Positions 17,821-26,835 of a DNA stretch of 64,000 bases are shown piece after piece; within the stretch, counting starts at the first letter, position 1; each line of letters begins with the position of its first letter. The notes beneath the pieces were generated by a model. The model had not been told where the DNA came from and ran no database searches. It saw only the letters and a program-made list of their open reading frames with translations. The position numbers and the translations under genes are program-made. Origin of the DNA: Limosilactobacillus portuensis (lineage in GTDB: Bacteria; Bacillota; Bacilli; Lactobacillales; Lactobacillaceae); NCBI RefSeq assembly GCF_014838735.1, contig NZ_JABUXQ010000004.1:1-64000 (forward strand), given 5' to 3'.

Positions 17821-18558
17821 CTAATCAGCGTTTTCTCCTTCAAGAAATTCATGACGAATCTTCTTGTATGCTGCTACCGGATCGTCGCTTTGGGTAATTG
17901 GCCGACCAACAACAATTCCGTTGCTTCCCATTTCGGCGGCTTGCTTTGGTGTCACTACCCGCTTCTGGTCATCATGAGTATTCAAGTCAGGCCGAATCCC
18001 TGGTGTGATACAAAGAAAGTCCGGGTTGGTAACTTCACGAATTGCAGAAATCTCCTTAGCGGAACAAACTACTCCTGCTAAGCCACTCTCATCGGCCAAC
18101 CGGGCATAGTTTTGAACAGATTCCATTACGGTACCGTTAATCTTCTGTTCGTTGTGAAGAATTTCCTCGTCAATTGATGTCAACTGGGTAATTGCCAACA
18201 TCTTGGGAACTGAATTGCGTGCTTCAGCAGCTCCTTGCTTCAACCCACGTAACCCCGCCTTCATCATTTCACTTCCACCAGCAGCATGAACAGTGACAAA
18301 CGCAACTCCTAATCGACCAACCTGTGCCATTGCCCGTTCAACCGTGTTCGGAATATCATGCGCCTTTAGATCAAGAAAAATCCTAAATCCACGTTCCTTG
18401 GCTTGTTTAATGATTCCAGGGCCAAAAGCGTAGAATAACTCCATCCCGATTTTGATAATCGGCATATGATCAGTATCGTTAGAAAGGCGATCAAAGAGTT
18501 GAACAGCCTCCCGCTTATCAGGGACATCAATAGCAACAATTGGTTCAAAGCGTTCCAT
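17821..18558 (-). CDS. pyrF: orotidine 5'-phosphate decarboxylase
   Basis: Last step of UMP synthesis: OMP to UMP. 245 residues from the ATG 18556-18558 behind AGGAGG; the open frame extends upstream only through the attenuator. Catalytic motif FLDLKAHDIPNTV (the D-x-K-x-x-D core), PIVAIDVP at the N-terminus and GSNGIVVGRPI for phosphate binding identify it. The other pyr biosynthetic genes are not adjacent, as they usually are; only pyrR is upstream. A PyrR-type attenuator lies in the gap, so the gene is expected to be repressed by UMP. Confidence 0.95.
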   Translation of the reverse strand: MERFEPIVAIDVPDKREAVQLFDRLSNDTDHMPIIKIGMELFYAFGPGIIKQAKERGFRIFLDLKAHDIPNTVERAMAQVGRLGVAFVTVHAAGGSEMMKAGLRGLKQGAAEARNSVPKMLAITQLTSIDEEILHNEQKINGTVMESVQNYARLADESGLAGVVCSAKEISAIREVTNPDFLCITPGIRPDLNTHDDQKRVVTPKQAAEMGSNGIVVGRPITQSDDPVAAYKKIRHEFLEGENAD

Positions 18559-18570
18559 AATTTTCCTCCT

Positions 18571-18655
18571 AAAAAAGCACCAGTGCTCCTCAGAAAAGAG
18601 AGCCTGGTGCTTTTGCGTTCTCCGCTTATAACACCGTTTCGCCCTCACTGGAGCA
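18571..18655 (-). promoter_or_regulatory. PyrR-controlled transcription attenuator before pyrF
   Basis: On the minus strand CTCCAGTGAGGGC (18641-18653) resembles the PyrR RNA-binding loop (consensus UCCNGNGAGG). It is followed by a terminator hairpin: AAAGCACCAG paired with CTGGTGCTTTTTT (18571-18614), with an inner GCTC/GAGC stem. The T-run abuts the pyrF ribosome site. The family logic is that UMP-bound PyrR stabilises the anti-antiterminator and causes termination. Confidence 0.75.
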
Positions 18656-18676
18656 GATTAAATGGTTATCCAGAAT

Positions 18677-19225
18677 TTATTCGTGATGTTCGATTGTAAT
18701 ATCTTCGTGACCGTCATATTCTTCAACGGCAACGTGAACTGTTTCATTCATTGCAGTTGGAATGTTCTTGCCAACAAAGTCAGGCCGAATTGGTAATTCA
18801 CGGTGACCCCGGTCAACTAACACAGCAAGTGAAATTTGTTGTGGCCGTCCCATATCCATCAAGGCATCTAAGGCCGCCCGGACTGTCCGCCCAGTAAAGA
18901 GAACATCATCAACAAGGATGACATGCTTATCGTTAATATCAATTCCAAGTGAAGATGTCTTAACTGTTGGTTCCTTATGGTGATCGGGAATATGCCGATC
19001 ATCCCGATATAAGGTAATATCGAGCGCGCCAACTGGGATTTCAACATTTTCAAGTTGGTTCAGCCGCTTAGCTAGTCGTTCAGCAAGGTAAACTCCCCGG
19101 GTCTTAATCCCAACAAAGACAAGGTTTTCAACCCCTTTATTCTGTTCAATAATTTCGTAAGTAATTCGTGTTAATGCCCGTTGCATACTTGATCCATCAA
19201 CAATTTCATGGGCCATCCTGGTCAC
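18677..19225 (-). CDS. pyrR: bifunctional pyr operon attenuator / uracil phosphoribosyltransferase
   Basis: 182 residues. The PRPP-binding motif is [21 protein letters not shown] at about 94-114; the start [21 protein letters not shown] is typical. PyrR binds pyr mRNA in a UMP-dependent way and has weak UPRT activity. It starts at ATG 19225 behind AAGGGGAAGTG. A good promoter and a terminator-like hairpin precede it. It lies upstream of pyrF with 118 bases between them. Confidence 0.95.
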   Translation of the reverse strand: MTRMAHEIVDGSSMQRALTRITYEIIEQNKGVENLVFVGIKTRGVYLAERLAKRLNQLENVEIPVGALDITLYRDDRHIPDHHKEPTVKTSSLGIDINDKHVILVDDVLFTGRTVRAALDALMDMGRPQQISLAVLVDRGHRELPIRPDFVGKNIPTAMNETVHVAVEEYDGHEDITIEHHE

Positions 19226-19249
19226 TTCCCCTTAATCAATTTATTTTTA

Positions 19250-19284
19250 CAAAACCCTTCTTCACTGAAACTGTGAGGAAGGGT
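19250..19284 (-). terminator. leader terminator upstream of pyrR
   Basis: ACCCTTCCTCAC pairs with GTGAAGAAGGGT around a 7-base loop, then TTTTG on the minus strand. Because it lies between the pyrR promoter and start codon it probably works as an attenuator. A possible PyrR-type loop (GATTCCGTGAAATC, near 19308-19325) precedes it but matches the consensus poorly. Confidence 0.6.
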
Positions 19285-19354
19285 CTAATTACTTATTTAT
19301 TCCTTCTTGATTTCACGGAATCAGGTTAAAGGCGATATTTCTCTTATTACCAGT

Positions 19355-19383
19355 ATTTTAAGCGTCTCGTCTAAGCCTGTCAA
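19355..19383 (-). promoter_or_regulatory. promoter of pyrR-pyrF
   Basis: On the minus strand TTGACA (19378-19383) and TAAAAT (19355-19360) are separated by 17 bases. No operator is evident. Confidence 0.75.
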
Positions 19384-19389
19384 TAATTA

Positions 19390-20196
19390 TCATTGGTTAC
19401 TATTACTCTGACTAGCGTGCTTACTTAACCAATTTTCCATCATGGAAGTGATATTGTCCCAAATCTGACTGAAGCCATCCTTGTTTTTAAGGTTATTAAC
19501 TGTGCTAGTAGCATTATCAGGGTCTTGTTGAACCTGAGTAATAGTCTGGTCAATGTCATTCAGTTTTTGCTTAGCGGAATTACTGTTTAGCTGATTCTCG
19601 ATCTGTTGATTTTGGTTTGAAATGTTATTCAAATGGTTTTGGAGTTCTTGCTGGTCATGATCTTTCTCGTATTGCCGAGCAGCTCCCCGAAGCGCGGCAA
19701 CCTGTTCCGCAAGTTTTTGGTTATCAGAACTCAGCTCACTAATGCTACTGGAGTTATTGCTAATTTGGCTGCTTTGCTCAGCATTATTGGCTTGTTGATT
19801 TTGATTACGGTTATGTGCTGAAACCGCCCACCATACAACAATTATTGCCAGTAAAATGATCAATGCTACTAACCAGCCACGATGATGTTTTTTCAGTGCA
19901 GTTGATTGGTGATCCCGATTCGATTGTGATTGGACTTGTTCTCGAGGCTTAATATTTAAGGTTAAGTGATCTGATGCAGTTTGACCATCACTATCCATTA
20001 CTGTAACGGCAATTGGATATTCACCCTGCTGGTTAATGTTAACTTGGGTTAAGTTAAATGTAATCTTATCGGTTAGGTCACGACCATCACTCGTTGCTTT
20101 AATTCCAAACTGGTTAATCAATTCTGAATTGACGATTGACTGTCCCAGTGGCCAATCAAGATGGTGTCGTTGAATCGTTAAAACTGGTTTTGCCAT
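19390..20196 (-). CDS. single-pass membrane protein with Ig-like and coiled-coil regions
   Basis: 268 residues from the ATG 20194-20196 behind GGAGG. Residues 1-85 resemble a bacterial Ig-like fold (GEYPIAVTVMDSDGQTASDHLTLNI). One transmembrane segment lies at about 107-125 (WLVALIILLAIIVVWWAV), preceded by KKHHR. Residues 130-260 are Gln/Asn-rich and probably coiled coil. There is no signal peptide. The positive residues before the membrane segment predict a cytoplasmic N-terminus, which would put the Ig-like domain inside the cell and the coiled coil outside, an unusual orientation. Function unknown. Confidence 0.7.
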   Translation of the reverse strand: MAKPVLTIQRHHLDWPLGQSIVNSELINQFGIKATSDGRDLTDKITFNLTQVNINQQGEYPIAVTVMDSDGQTASDHLTLNIKPREQVQSQSNRDHQSTALKKHHRGWLVALIILLAIIVVWWAVSAHNRNQNQQANNAEQSSQISNNSSSISELSSDNQKLAEQVAALRGAARQYEKDHDQQELQNHLNNISNQNQQIENQLNSNSAKQKLNDIDQTITQVQQDPDNATSTVNNLKNKDGFSQIWDNITSMMENWLSKHASQSNSNQ

Positions 20197-20253
20197 AGTA
20201 TCCTCCACATTTTCTTGTTAATCCGTTTGCATTATAGCACATGAAAGAAAAAG

Positions 20254-20404
20254 GGATTGTGACATAAGTACTTTTACCAAGTTCAAATACGAACAGCGCG
20301 GTACGCAAATGGGTTCCAGTGTCCGGTATAACCGAACTCTGGAACCCTATTTGCGCTCGCGGGGGCGTGAAAACGAAGTCATAAATGACTTCTGTCTCGC
20401 TCCC
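20254..20404. repeat. 151-bp structured intergenic repeat, copy A
   Basis: Identical to 63833-63983 except for one base. It contains a long hairpin (GCAAATGGGTTCCAG...CTGGAACCCTATTTGC with CGGT/ACCG near the tip) and a palindrome GAAGTCATAAATGACTTC inside a GCGTGA/TCACGC-like stem. No open frame of note. Confidence 0.9.
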
Positions 20405-20439
20405 TTTTAGAATGTTTATTTGAATTATGTGGGTGAGCT

Positions 20440-20526
20440 AGCGTTCTAGGCAACATAGTCAAGAACTGCTCGCCGCGACCGCAACTTCCGCCTAGCTATT
20501 CTAGACAACTGAGTCGAGATCTGTTC
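20440..20526 (-). repeat. modular intergenic repeat downstream of purA
   Basis: The minus strand carries the 3' half of the rlmD-type hairpin (TAGCTAGGCGGAAGTTGCGG, near 20475-20500) flanked by two copies of the GAACAGATCTCGACTCAG-like module. The stretch 20197-20745 is entirely made of repeats and holds no gene. Confidence 0.65.
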
Positions 20527-20628
20527 GCCAGGAACTTGCTAGAGCTAACAACCTCCCTCCCAGATGCTTTCAGCATCCAGTCGAGAGAAATTGTTGTCTT
20601 ACGGACCTTCTTTACCTGCTCACACTCT
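20527..20628 (-). repeat. gene-end hairpin repeat, degenerate copy
   Basis: It retains AGAGTGTGAGC at its start (minus strand, near 20618-20628), GCTAACAA, and a tip stem GATGC/GCATC that differs in sequence from the AGGCG/CGCCT of other copies. The outer stem is largely lost. Confidence 0.65.
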
Positions 20629-20640
20629 ATTTTAAACGTG

Positions 20641-20745
20641 CTTCGCTCGAGTTTTCTAGAGCTAGCAACCTCCTTCCTAGGCGCAAGTCGCCTTCGTCAG
20701 GAGAAATTGCTAGCTTTCCGAAAACTCTTTGGAGCGAAGGCACTC
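20641..20745 (-). repeat. gene-end hairpin repeat, copy next to purA
   Basis: CTTCGCTC (20641-20648)/GAGCGAAG (20732-20739), GAGTTTTC (20649-20656)/GAAAACTC (20720-20727), GCTAGCAA (20661-20668)/TTGCTAGC (20707-20714), CTCCT/AGGAG and tip AGGCG/CGCCT. It starts 6 bases after the purA stop. Both arms of the outer stems differ from the 14116 copy yet remain complementary. Confidence 0.85.
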
Positions 20746-22047
<1,302 letters not shown>

Positions 22048-22085
22048 TCAAACTATTAATTTGTAAAAGACGTTTTTACTTCACT

Positions 22086-22114
22086 ATATTACCGGACTTC
22101 AGGATCTTCGTCAA
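22086..22114 (-). promoter_or_regulatory. promoter of purA
   Basis: Minus strand TTGACG (22109-22114), 17-base spacer, TAATAT (22086-22091). Confidence 0.7.
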
Positions 22115-22167
22115 GGAGATAACGAACAATTTTTCTGAAAATTTTTATAAATGTCCGATGTTTTTTA

Positions 22168-22196
22168 TTGACGATAATCAGTAAACAGTGCATAAT
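22168..22196 (+). promoter_or_regulatory. promoter of guaC
   Basis: TTGACG (22168-22173), 17-base spacer, CATAAT (22191-22196), 40 bases before the GTG start. Confidence 0.7.
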
Positions 22197-22235
22197 AGCA
22201 TACGGAATTTTTAAGAAAGTAAAGGAGCTGTTCTC

Positions 22236-23243
22236 GTGCAAACATTCGATTACGATGACATCCAACTAGTCCCAAATAAGTGCATTATTAAGAGTCGGAA
22301 AGAGGCTGATACCAGCATTAAGTTTGGACCAAAGACATTCAAGATCCCTGTTGTACCAGCAAACATGGAAAGCGTGATCAACGAAGACCTTGCTATTTGG
22401 CTCGCCCAAAATGATTACTTCTATGTGATGCACCGCTTCGAACCCGAAAAGCGTGCTGAATTCGTCAAGCGGATGCATGAGCGTGGGCTCTTTGCTTCCA
22501 TTTCTGTCGGAATTAAGGATGCTGAATACGACTTTATCGATCAACTAAAAGCCGAACATTTAGATCCAGAATACATTACAATTGATGTTGCCCATGGTCA
22601 TTCCGATTTTGTTATTAAAATGATCCAATACATCAAGAAAAATCTTCCCAACGCATTCGTAATCGCTGGAAACGTTGCGACTCCTGAAGCAGTTCGTGAC
22701 TTGGAAAACGCTGGGGCAGACGCTACTAAAGTTGGTGTTGGTCCTGGTAAGGCCTGCATTACTAAGCTAAAAACCGGTTTTGGGACTGGAGGCTGGCAGT
22801 TAGCCGCAATCCGCCTTTGTGCTAAAGCCGCACGTAAGCCAATCATTGCTGACGGTGGGATCCGCCATAATGGTGATATTGCTAAGTCTGTCCGGTTCGG
22901 TGCTTCAATGGTAATGATCGGTTCAATGCTTGCTGGTCACCTTGAATCACCAGGTCACATCATCACAATTGACGGTAAGCGTTATAAACAGTACTGGGGT
23001 TCCGCTTCTGAAGTCCAAAAGGGTGCTTACCGGAACGTTGAAGGTAAACAAATGCTCGTTCCTTACCGGGGTTCAATTAAAGATACTCTTCGCGAAATGC
23101 AGGAGGATCTTCAATCATCAATTTCATACGCCGGTGGTCGTGATCTTGAATCAATCCGCCGGCGTCTCCTCCATACTATCGATCTTCGTCCGCACTTTTA
23201 CCGTAGTGGTTGTATCTGGAACGGTTGGCGTAGCAGCAATTAA
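22236..23243 (+). CDS. guaC: GMP reductase with replaced C-terminus
   Basis: Converts GMP to IMP and ammonia with NADPH, linking guanine salvage to the purA branch. GTG start behind AAAGGAG. The body matches Gram-positive GMP reductase: [18 protein letters not shown], catalytic Cys in [36 protein letters not shown] and the flap [11 protein letters not shown]. The family normally ends about 18 residues after GGRDLESIR. Here the frame instead reads about 27 residues ([13 protein letters not shown]...) antisense through the convergent peptidase gene. A deletion near 23154-23162 therefore removed the natural end. The catalytic core is whole, so activity may survive. Confidence 0.92.
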   Translation: MQTFDYDDIQLVPNKCIIKSRKEADTSIKFGPKTFKIPVVPANMESVINEDLAIWLAQNDYFYVMHRFEPEKRAEFVKRMHERGLFASISVGIKDAEYDFIDQLKAEHLDPEYITIDVAHGHSDFVIKMIQYIKKNLPNAFVIAGNVATPEAVRDLENAGADATKVGVGPGKACITKLKTGFGTGGWQLAAIRLCAKAARKPIIADGGIRHNGDIAKSVRFGASMVMIGSMLAGHLESPGHIITIDGKRYKQYWGSASEVQKGAYRNVEGKQMLVPYRGSIKDTLREMQEDLQSSISYAGGRDLESIRRRLLHTIDLRPHFYRSGCIWNGWRSSN

Positions 23244-24071
23244 TTTAATTCGCTCCAGTAACCGATCTCGCTGCTGGTTCGTCCTAAACCGAACACCCAA
23301 GCTAGTTGTTACCCGATCCGGAATAATATTCTCACTAGTCCCGCCCTTAATCATTCCACAATTCACATGGATACCCGCTTGCAAATCACTGAGTGCGCTT
23401 AATTTAATAATTTGGTGAGCCAATTCAATAATTGCGCTTCGTCCTTTCTCCGGTTCCGCTCCAGAATGAGCAGCTCGACCATGAACAATAACGTCGACAA
23501 TCATTCCACCACGGTTATGGGTTCCAACATGACTTGGATCGTCCTTTGTCCCTTCAAGATTAAAACCATAGGCACCACCTCGGCACTCATCTGCAATAAT
23601 ATCGTACGTATTTGAATCCATGTGGAGCTTTTCCTCGTCACTCACGATGATCATTTTAATTGGGCGCCGATTCAACTTCAATTTTACCAGAGCTTGAATT
23701 GTAAACAGGCCAATCACCAATCCAGGCTTCATATCAAAGATTCCCGGACCCGTCATTTGATCCCCCTCAATCTTAAACGGCCGTTGCTTTACGGTTTCTT
23801 TTGGGAAAACGGTATCCATGTGACCAAGTAAAATCACTGGCTGAAGTTCTTTTTCTCCTGGTAGCTCACCAATTAAAACCATCCCCTGCTTTCCACTATC
23901 TCGCTGACGAGTCTCCATCCCCAAGTTTTTCATTTTCGCACTAAGAATATCCGCTACTTTCTGAATACCAGCAACGTCATTGGACGGGCTATCAACATTA
24001 ATAATCTTCTCTGTTAACTCAATCATCGCTGAAAATTGTTCTTGTAAATAATTCGTAATTTGATCCATCAT
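23151..24071 (-). pseudogene. M20 family metallopeptidase, C-terminally truncated
   Basis: Carboxypeptidase G2/ArgE/DapE-like di-zinc hydrolase. The start is ATG 24069-24071 behind GGAGG. Visible ligands: GHMDTVF (His, Asp), GPGIFDMKPG (bridging Asp) and VSDEEKLHMDS (Glu-Glu), plus the dimerisation lid GRAAHSGAEPEKGRSAI. At about 306 residues it is some 70-80 short of the family. It ends [11 protein letters not shown] at the junction with guaC and lacks the last zinc-ligand His of the C-terminal catalytic part. It is probably inactive. The transporter directly upstream is probably its functional partner. Confidence 0.85.
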
Positions 24072-24119
24072 TATTTCCTCCACTTAGTTAATTAACCTAA
24101 TTTTGAGCCTGATCGTCTT

Positions 24120-25277
24120 CTATAAATAATTAATTGCGAAACCAGCAAAGAAAACTGACACTAAAGTAACGGTGACTAATCCAGCCGTAATCATTTTTGG
24201 TAAGAAATAATTTTCTAGTGCTACTTGTTCCGTTTCTGTTTGCCCGGCACTTGCTGCTATTTCCTGAGATAAAATCATTGTAGTTGGGAAGCCGAAAGTA
24301 CATGTCATCCCCAACGCAATTGCCATTTCACGTGAAACATTGAAGATTCTTGCGGTCAAGAAAGAAGTGATCACTACCCCAACCGTTCCCACAATCAAGC
24401 AAACTGATAATGGGAGTAAAACAGACATCACAGTTTGTGGCGTTGTATTCGCAAGGCTTGCCAAAATCACGATAGTTACCAAAAATGTAATCATGCCACT
24501 AGAAGCTGTTTTATCCATAATGTGGTCTTCAAGGAAGCCTAATTGATTAAAAATAATTCCTAAAATAAAGCACAAAACCAAGTAATTAATCGTGCCATGA
24601 ATTAGAAGGCTAACCCCATAGCTTAACGAGGCAACGAGGCCCAACTTAGCAAGGTTAATAATTGGTGTATCAAAAAGTGCAGATAATTGTAATGGGCGGC
24701 GCCGCGTGGTAATTTCAGTTCGCTCTTCCTGAAGTTCTGATCCGCTCCCCTGAAGAAGACGGTGAGCTTCCCGCCGCATCGCGTAAGTAGCGATTGGAAT
24801 TCCGATTATGTTTTGGAAAGTTAATACTGCTAAGGCATAAGTAGACAGCATTTGCATATTCTTTGCTCGCATAGCATTCAGCAAGACCAGTGTTGCTGCA
24901 TTTCCACCAGCAAAGATTGGGGCACCGACAATGCCAAAGTTCTTCTGCTTTACTAATACGGCAACAGCGACAATTAAAACACATGAACCGATGGCGCCAA
25001 GGATCGCAATTATAACTACCTTCCATTGACGCTTTAGCTCAGCAAGGTTAATCGTGGTTCCAAGTGAGGCTAACATCAATCCAACAATTGCCATCCCAAA
25101 TTCTTCAACCCCACTATTTGAGAAAAGATCTTTCGGCAAAATTCCAGTCCAGAAGCCGATTAACGCTAAAACTGAAATCGTTAGAACCGTGTCAATAATT
25201 CCGTTAGTTTTTCGGGAAACATATTCGCTAGCGGCATATATCACTAGCAGGATTGTTAAAGAAATTACTCCAGACAT
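24120..25277 (-). CDS. DUF819-like / GltS-type membrane transporter
   Basis: 385 residues with about 10 hydrophobic segments and an internal duplication style (two halves ending in glycine-rich re-entrant-like motifs, FAGGNAATLVLLNAMRA and MTCTFGFPTTMILSQE). It starts at ATG 25277 behind TTGGAGG. Such proteins are predicted sodium-coupled carboxylate or amino acid transporters and often sit next to M20 hydrolases. A likely role is import of an N-acylated amino acid or peptide that the neighbouring hydrolase splits. Substrate unknown. Expression appears to be governed by the leader and attenuator at 25345-25565. Confidence 0.75.
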   Translation of the reverse strand: MSGVISLTILLVIYAASEYVSRKTNGIIDTVLTISVLALIGFWTGILPKDLFSNSGVEEFGMAIVGLMLASLGTTINLAELKRQWKVVIIAILGAIGSCVLIVAVAVLVKQKNFGIVGAPIFAGGNAATLVLLNAMRAKNMQMLSTYALAVLTFQNIIGIPIATYAMRREAHRLLQGSGSELQEERTEITTRRRPLQLSALFDTPIINLAKLGLVASLSYGVSLLIHGTINYLVLCFILGIIFNQLGFLEDHIMDKTASSGMITFLVTIVILASLANTTPQTVMSVLLPLSVCLIVGTVGVVITSFLTARIFNVSREMAIALGMTCTFGFPTTMILSQEIAASAGQTETEQVALENYFLPKMITAGLVTVTLVSVFFAGFAINYL

Positions 25278-25344
25278 AAAAAATCCTCCAATATCATTTA
25301 CTGTTCAAAAACCGATCTCGAAGCGTAAATGGTTTGGAAGATCC

Positions 25345-25379
25345 AAAAAGACCACGCAGTAATGAACTGTGTGGTCTTT
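25345..25379 (-). terminator. attenuator terminator before the transporter
   Basis: On the minus strand AAAGACCACACAGT pairs with ACTGCGTGGTCTTT, followed by a T-run. It lies 68 bases upstream of the transporter start codon and downstream of a small leader ORF, so it must be read through for expression. Confidence 0.85.
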
Positions 25380-25396
25380 GATAATTTATCGAGCCA

Positions 25397-25440
25397 ACAC
25401 AGGTACGCTTTGAGAAACCTCAAAATGACCGTACCCGTGT
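25397..25440 (-). promoter_or_regulatory. leader hairpin competing with the terminator
   Basis: ACACGGGTACG pairs with CGTACCTGTGT, with an inner TTTGAG/CTCAAA stem. Its 3' arm (CTGTGTTGG) is also complementary to the 5' arm of the terminator (CCACACAG), which would form an antiterminator. This is the 1:2, 2:3, 3:4 layout of classical attenuators. Confidence 0.65.
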
Positions 25441-25447
25441 GAAAACA

Positions 25448-25504
25448 CTAAATACGATCAAAAGTGTACCAAGCTTGCCAACTGTTTTGATAACGTGTTT
25501 TCAT
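25448..25504 (-). CDS. 18-residue leader peptide, aromatic-rich
   Basis: ATG 25502-25504, TAG 25448-25450, with an AAAGGAG ribosome site 8 bases upstream. The peptide is MKTRYQNSWQAWYTFDRI. It has Trp at 9 and 12, Tyr at 5 and 13, and Phe at 15. The stop codon sits about 8 bases before arm 1 of the leader hairpin, so a ribosome held at the stop would block arm 1 and favour antitermination. The WYTFD segment at 12-16 parallels WFNID at 12-16 of the TnaC arrest peptide. The coding call rests on the ribosome site, position and flanking RNA structures. Confidence 0.7.
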   Translation of the reverse strand: MKTRYQNSWQAWYTFDRI

Positions 25505-25537
25505 TGTTTTGGCTCCTTTCATTAAATCTTGATTAGA

Positions 25538-25565
25538 ATACTACACTGATTTTTCCAGATGTCAA
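25538..25565 (-). promoter_or_regulatory. promoter of the leader-transporter unit
   Basis: TTGACA (25560-25565), 16-base spacer, TAGTAT (25538-25543) with TG one base upstream. It lies immediately after the histidine kinase stop codon. Confidence 0.7.
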
Positions 25566-26828
25566 TCACTTATTTTTAATTTGCCTTTTAATTGTGACGA
25601 TAAACGAAATTTTTCCATTAGAATAGCTCGCTTTAATCTGTCCACCAAAGCTCTTAACAATACTTTGGGCCATTGATAAGCCAATTCCATAGCCCGACTT
25701 CTTCTTACTGACTGTTCGGGCCTTATCTTCGCGATAAAACCGTTCAAAGAACCGATTATAATCTACATCCTTACCATCCACAAACGAGTTAGTTACGGAG
25801 AGAATAACATTCTTCTTTCGTTTACCCAATTTCAAGTTCAAAAAAACATCCCCGTGCGGATCACAGTATTTATTAGCATTATCAAGTAGAATGCTAACTA
25901 ACTCATAAAAGTAATGTTCGTTCGCCCTTACTGCGAGGCCAGAAGTGACAGACTTCTTAAAGTGTTTGCCGTCCTGAAGAATAACGTTCTTAAAATTATC
26001 AGCAACTTGATTAGTAATCTGACTTGCATCAATTACAGATAGAATCATTTGTGGTTGTTCCTGCAACCGTGCTAACGAAACAAAATAATTAATCAGTTTC
26101 GTTAACCGTCCAACCTGTTCTTTTGTACTTCTCGTTAGGTCATTTTCACCATTTAACAATTCCTGCATTTCAGTATTCGCTGAAATAACACTTAATGGCG
26201 TCTTTAGTTCGTGACCCGCATTCGTAATAAATTCTTTTTGCCGTTTTTCTGCTTGAATAATTGGTCGAATTGCTGAATTAGAGAATAAAACAAGAACAAC
26301 CGTATAAAGCAGCAAACTAATTGTTCCGAGAAAGATTCCTAAATATGTAACCTCCCGCGCTTTCGTTAACATTAAGCTTTCGTCCAAAAAAACAACATTA
26401 GATTTTTCACCATTATTCTTTACCCGATAAGCATAGACCGTTTGCTTATAAAATACTCGGCCTTGAGTTCGTTGACGTTTTAATACCCGCTGTGTTAACT
26501 TTTGAATTTCTCCTGGAGAAACAGATAGAATATGGTCGTCCTGAATGGTCATTCGCTTATTTTGTCGATTAAGCGTGGCACTAAAATAACGGTACTGGTA
26601 AAGGCTCTCACGCGTAAAGTGAGGCTGCGAAAATAATTGGGGTTGATTGGGAATCATCCGCGCCGGCATCTCACCTTCATTATCACTCAAAATCCGTAAA
26701 ACTGAATTAACTTCTTGATGCGCGCGAAAATAAGTAATTGAACTGATACTTCCCACAATCGTGACAATGACTAGTAACAGCGCACACGTTGAAAAGGCAA
26801 TAAATTGTTTCCGAAAATGTCGAATCAT
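25566..26828 (-). CDS. sensor histidine kinase (CiaH-like)
   Basis: 420 residues. Membrane segments lie at about 10-32 and 165-187, enclosing an extracellular sensor of about 130 residues. The DHp domain has the phospho-acceptor in FITNAGHELKTPLSVISA. The ATP domain has LLDNANKYCD (N box) and KSGYGIGLSMAQSIVKSFGG (G boxes). It follows the response regulator by 7 bases. The signal is unknown; CiaH kinases respond to cell-envelope stress, so a similar role is possible. Confidence 0.9.
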   Translation of the reverse strand: MIRHFRKQFIAFSTCALLLVIVTIVGSISSITYFRAHQEVNSVLRILSDNEGEMPARMIPNQPQLFSQPHFTRESLYQYRYFSATLNRQNKRMTIQDDHILSVSPGEIQKLTQRVLKRQRTQGRVFYKQTVYAYRVKNNGEKSNVVFLDESLMLTKAREVTYLGIFLGTISLLLYTVVLVLFSNSAIRPIIQAEKRQKEFITNAGHELKTPLSVISANTEMQELLNGENDLTRSTKEQVGRLTKLINYFVSLARLQEQPQMILSVIDASQITNQVADNFKNVILQDGKHFKKSVTSGLAVRANEHYFYELVSILLDNANKYCDPHGDVFLNLKLGKRKKNVILSVTNSFVDGKDVDYNRFFERFYREDKARTVSKKKSGYGIGLSMAQSIVKSFGGQIKASYSNGKISFIVTIKRQIKNK

Positions 26829-26835
26829 CTATTTT

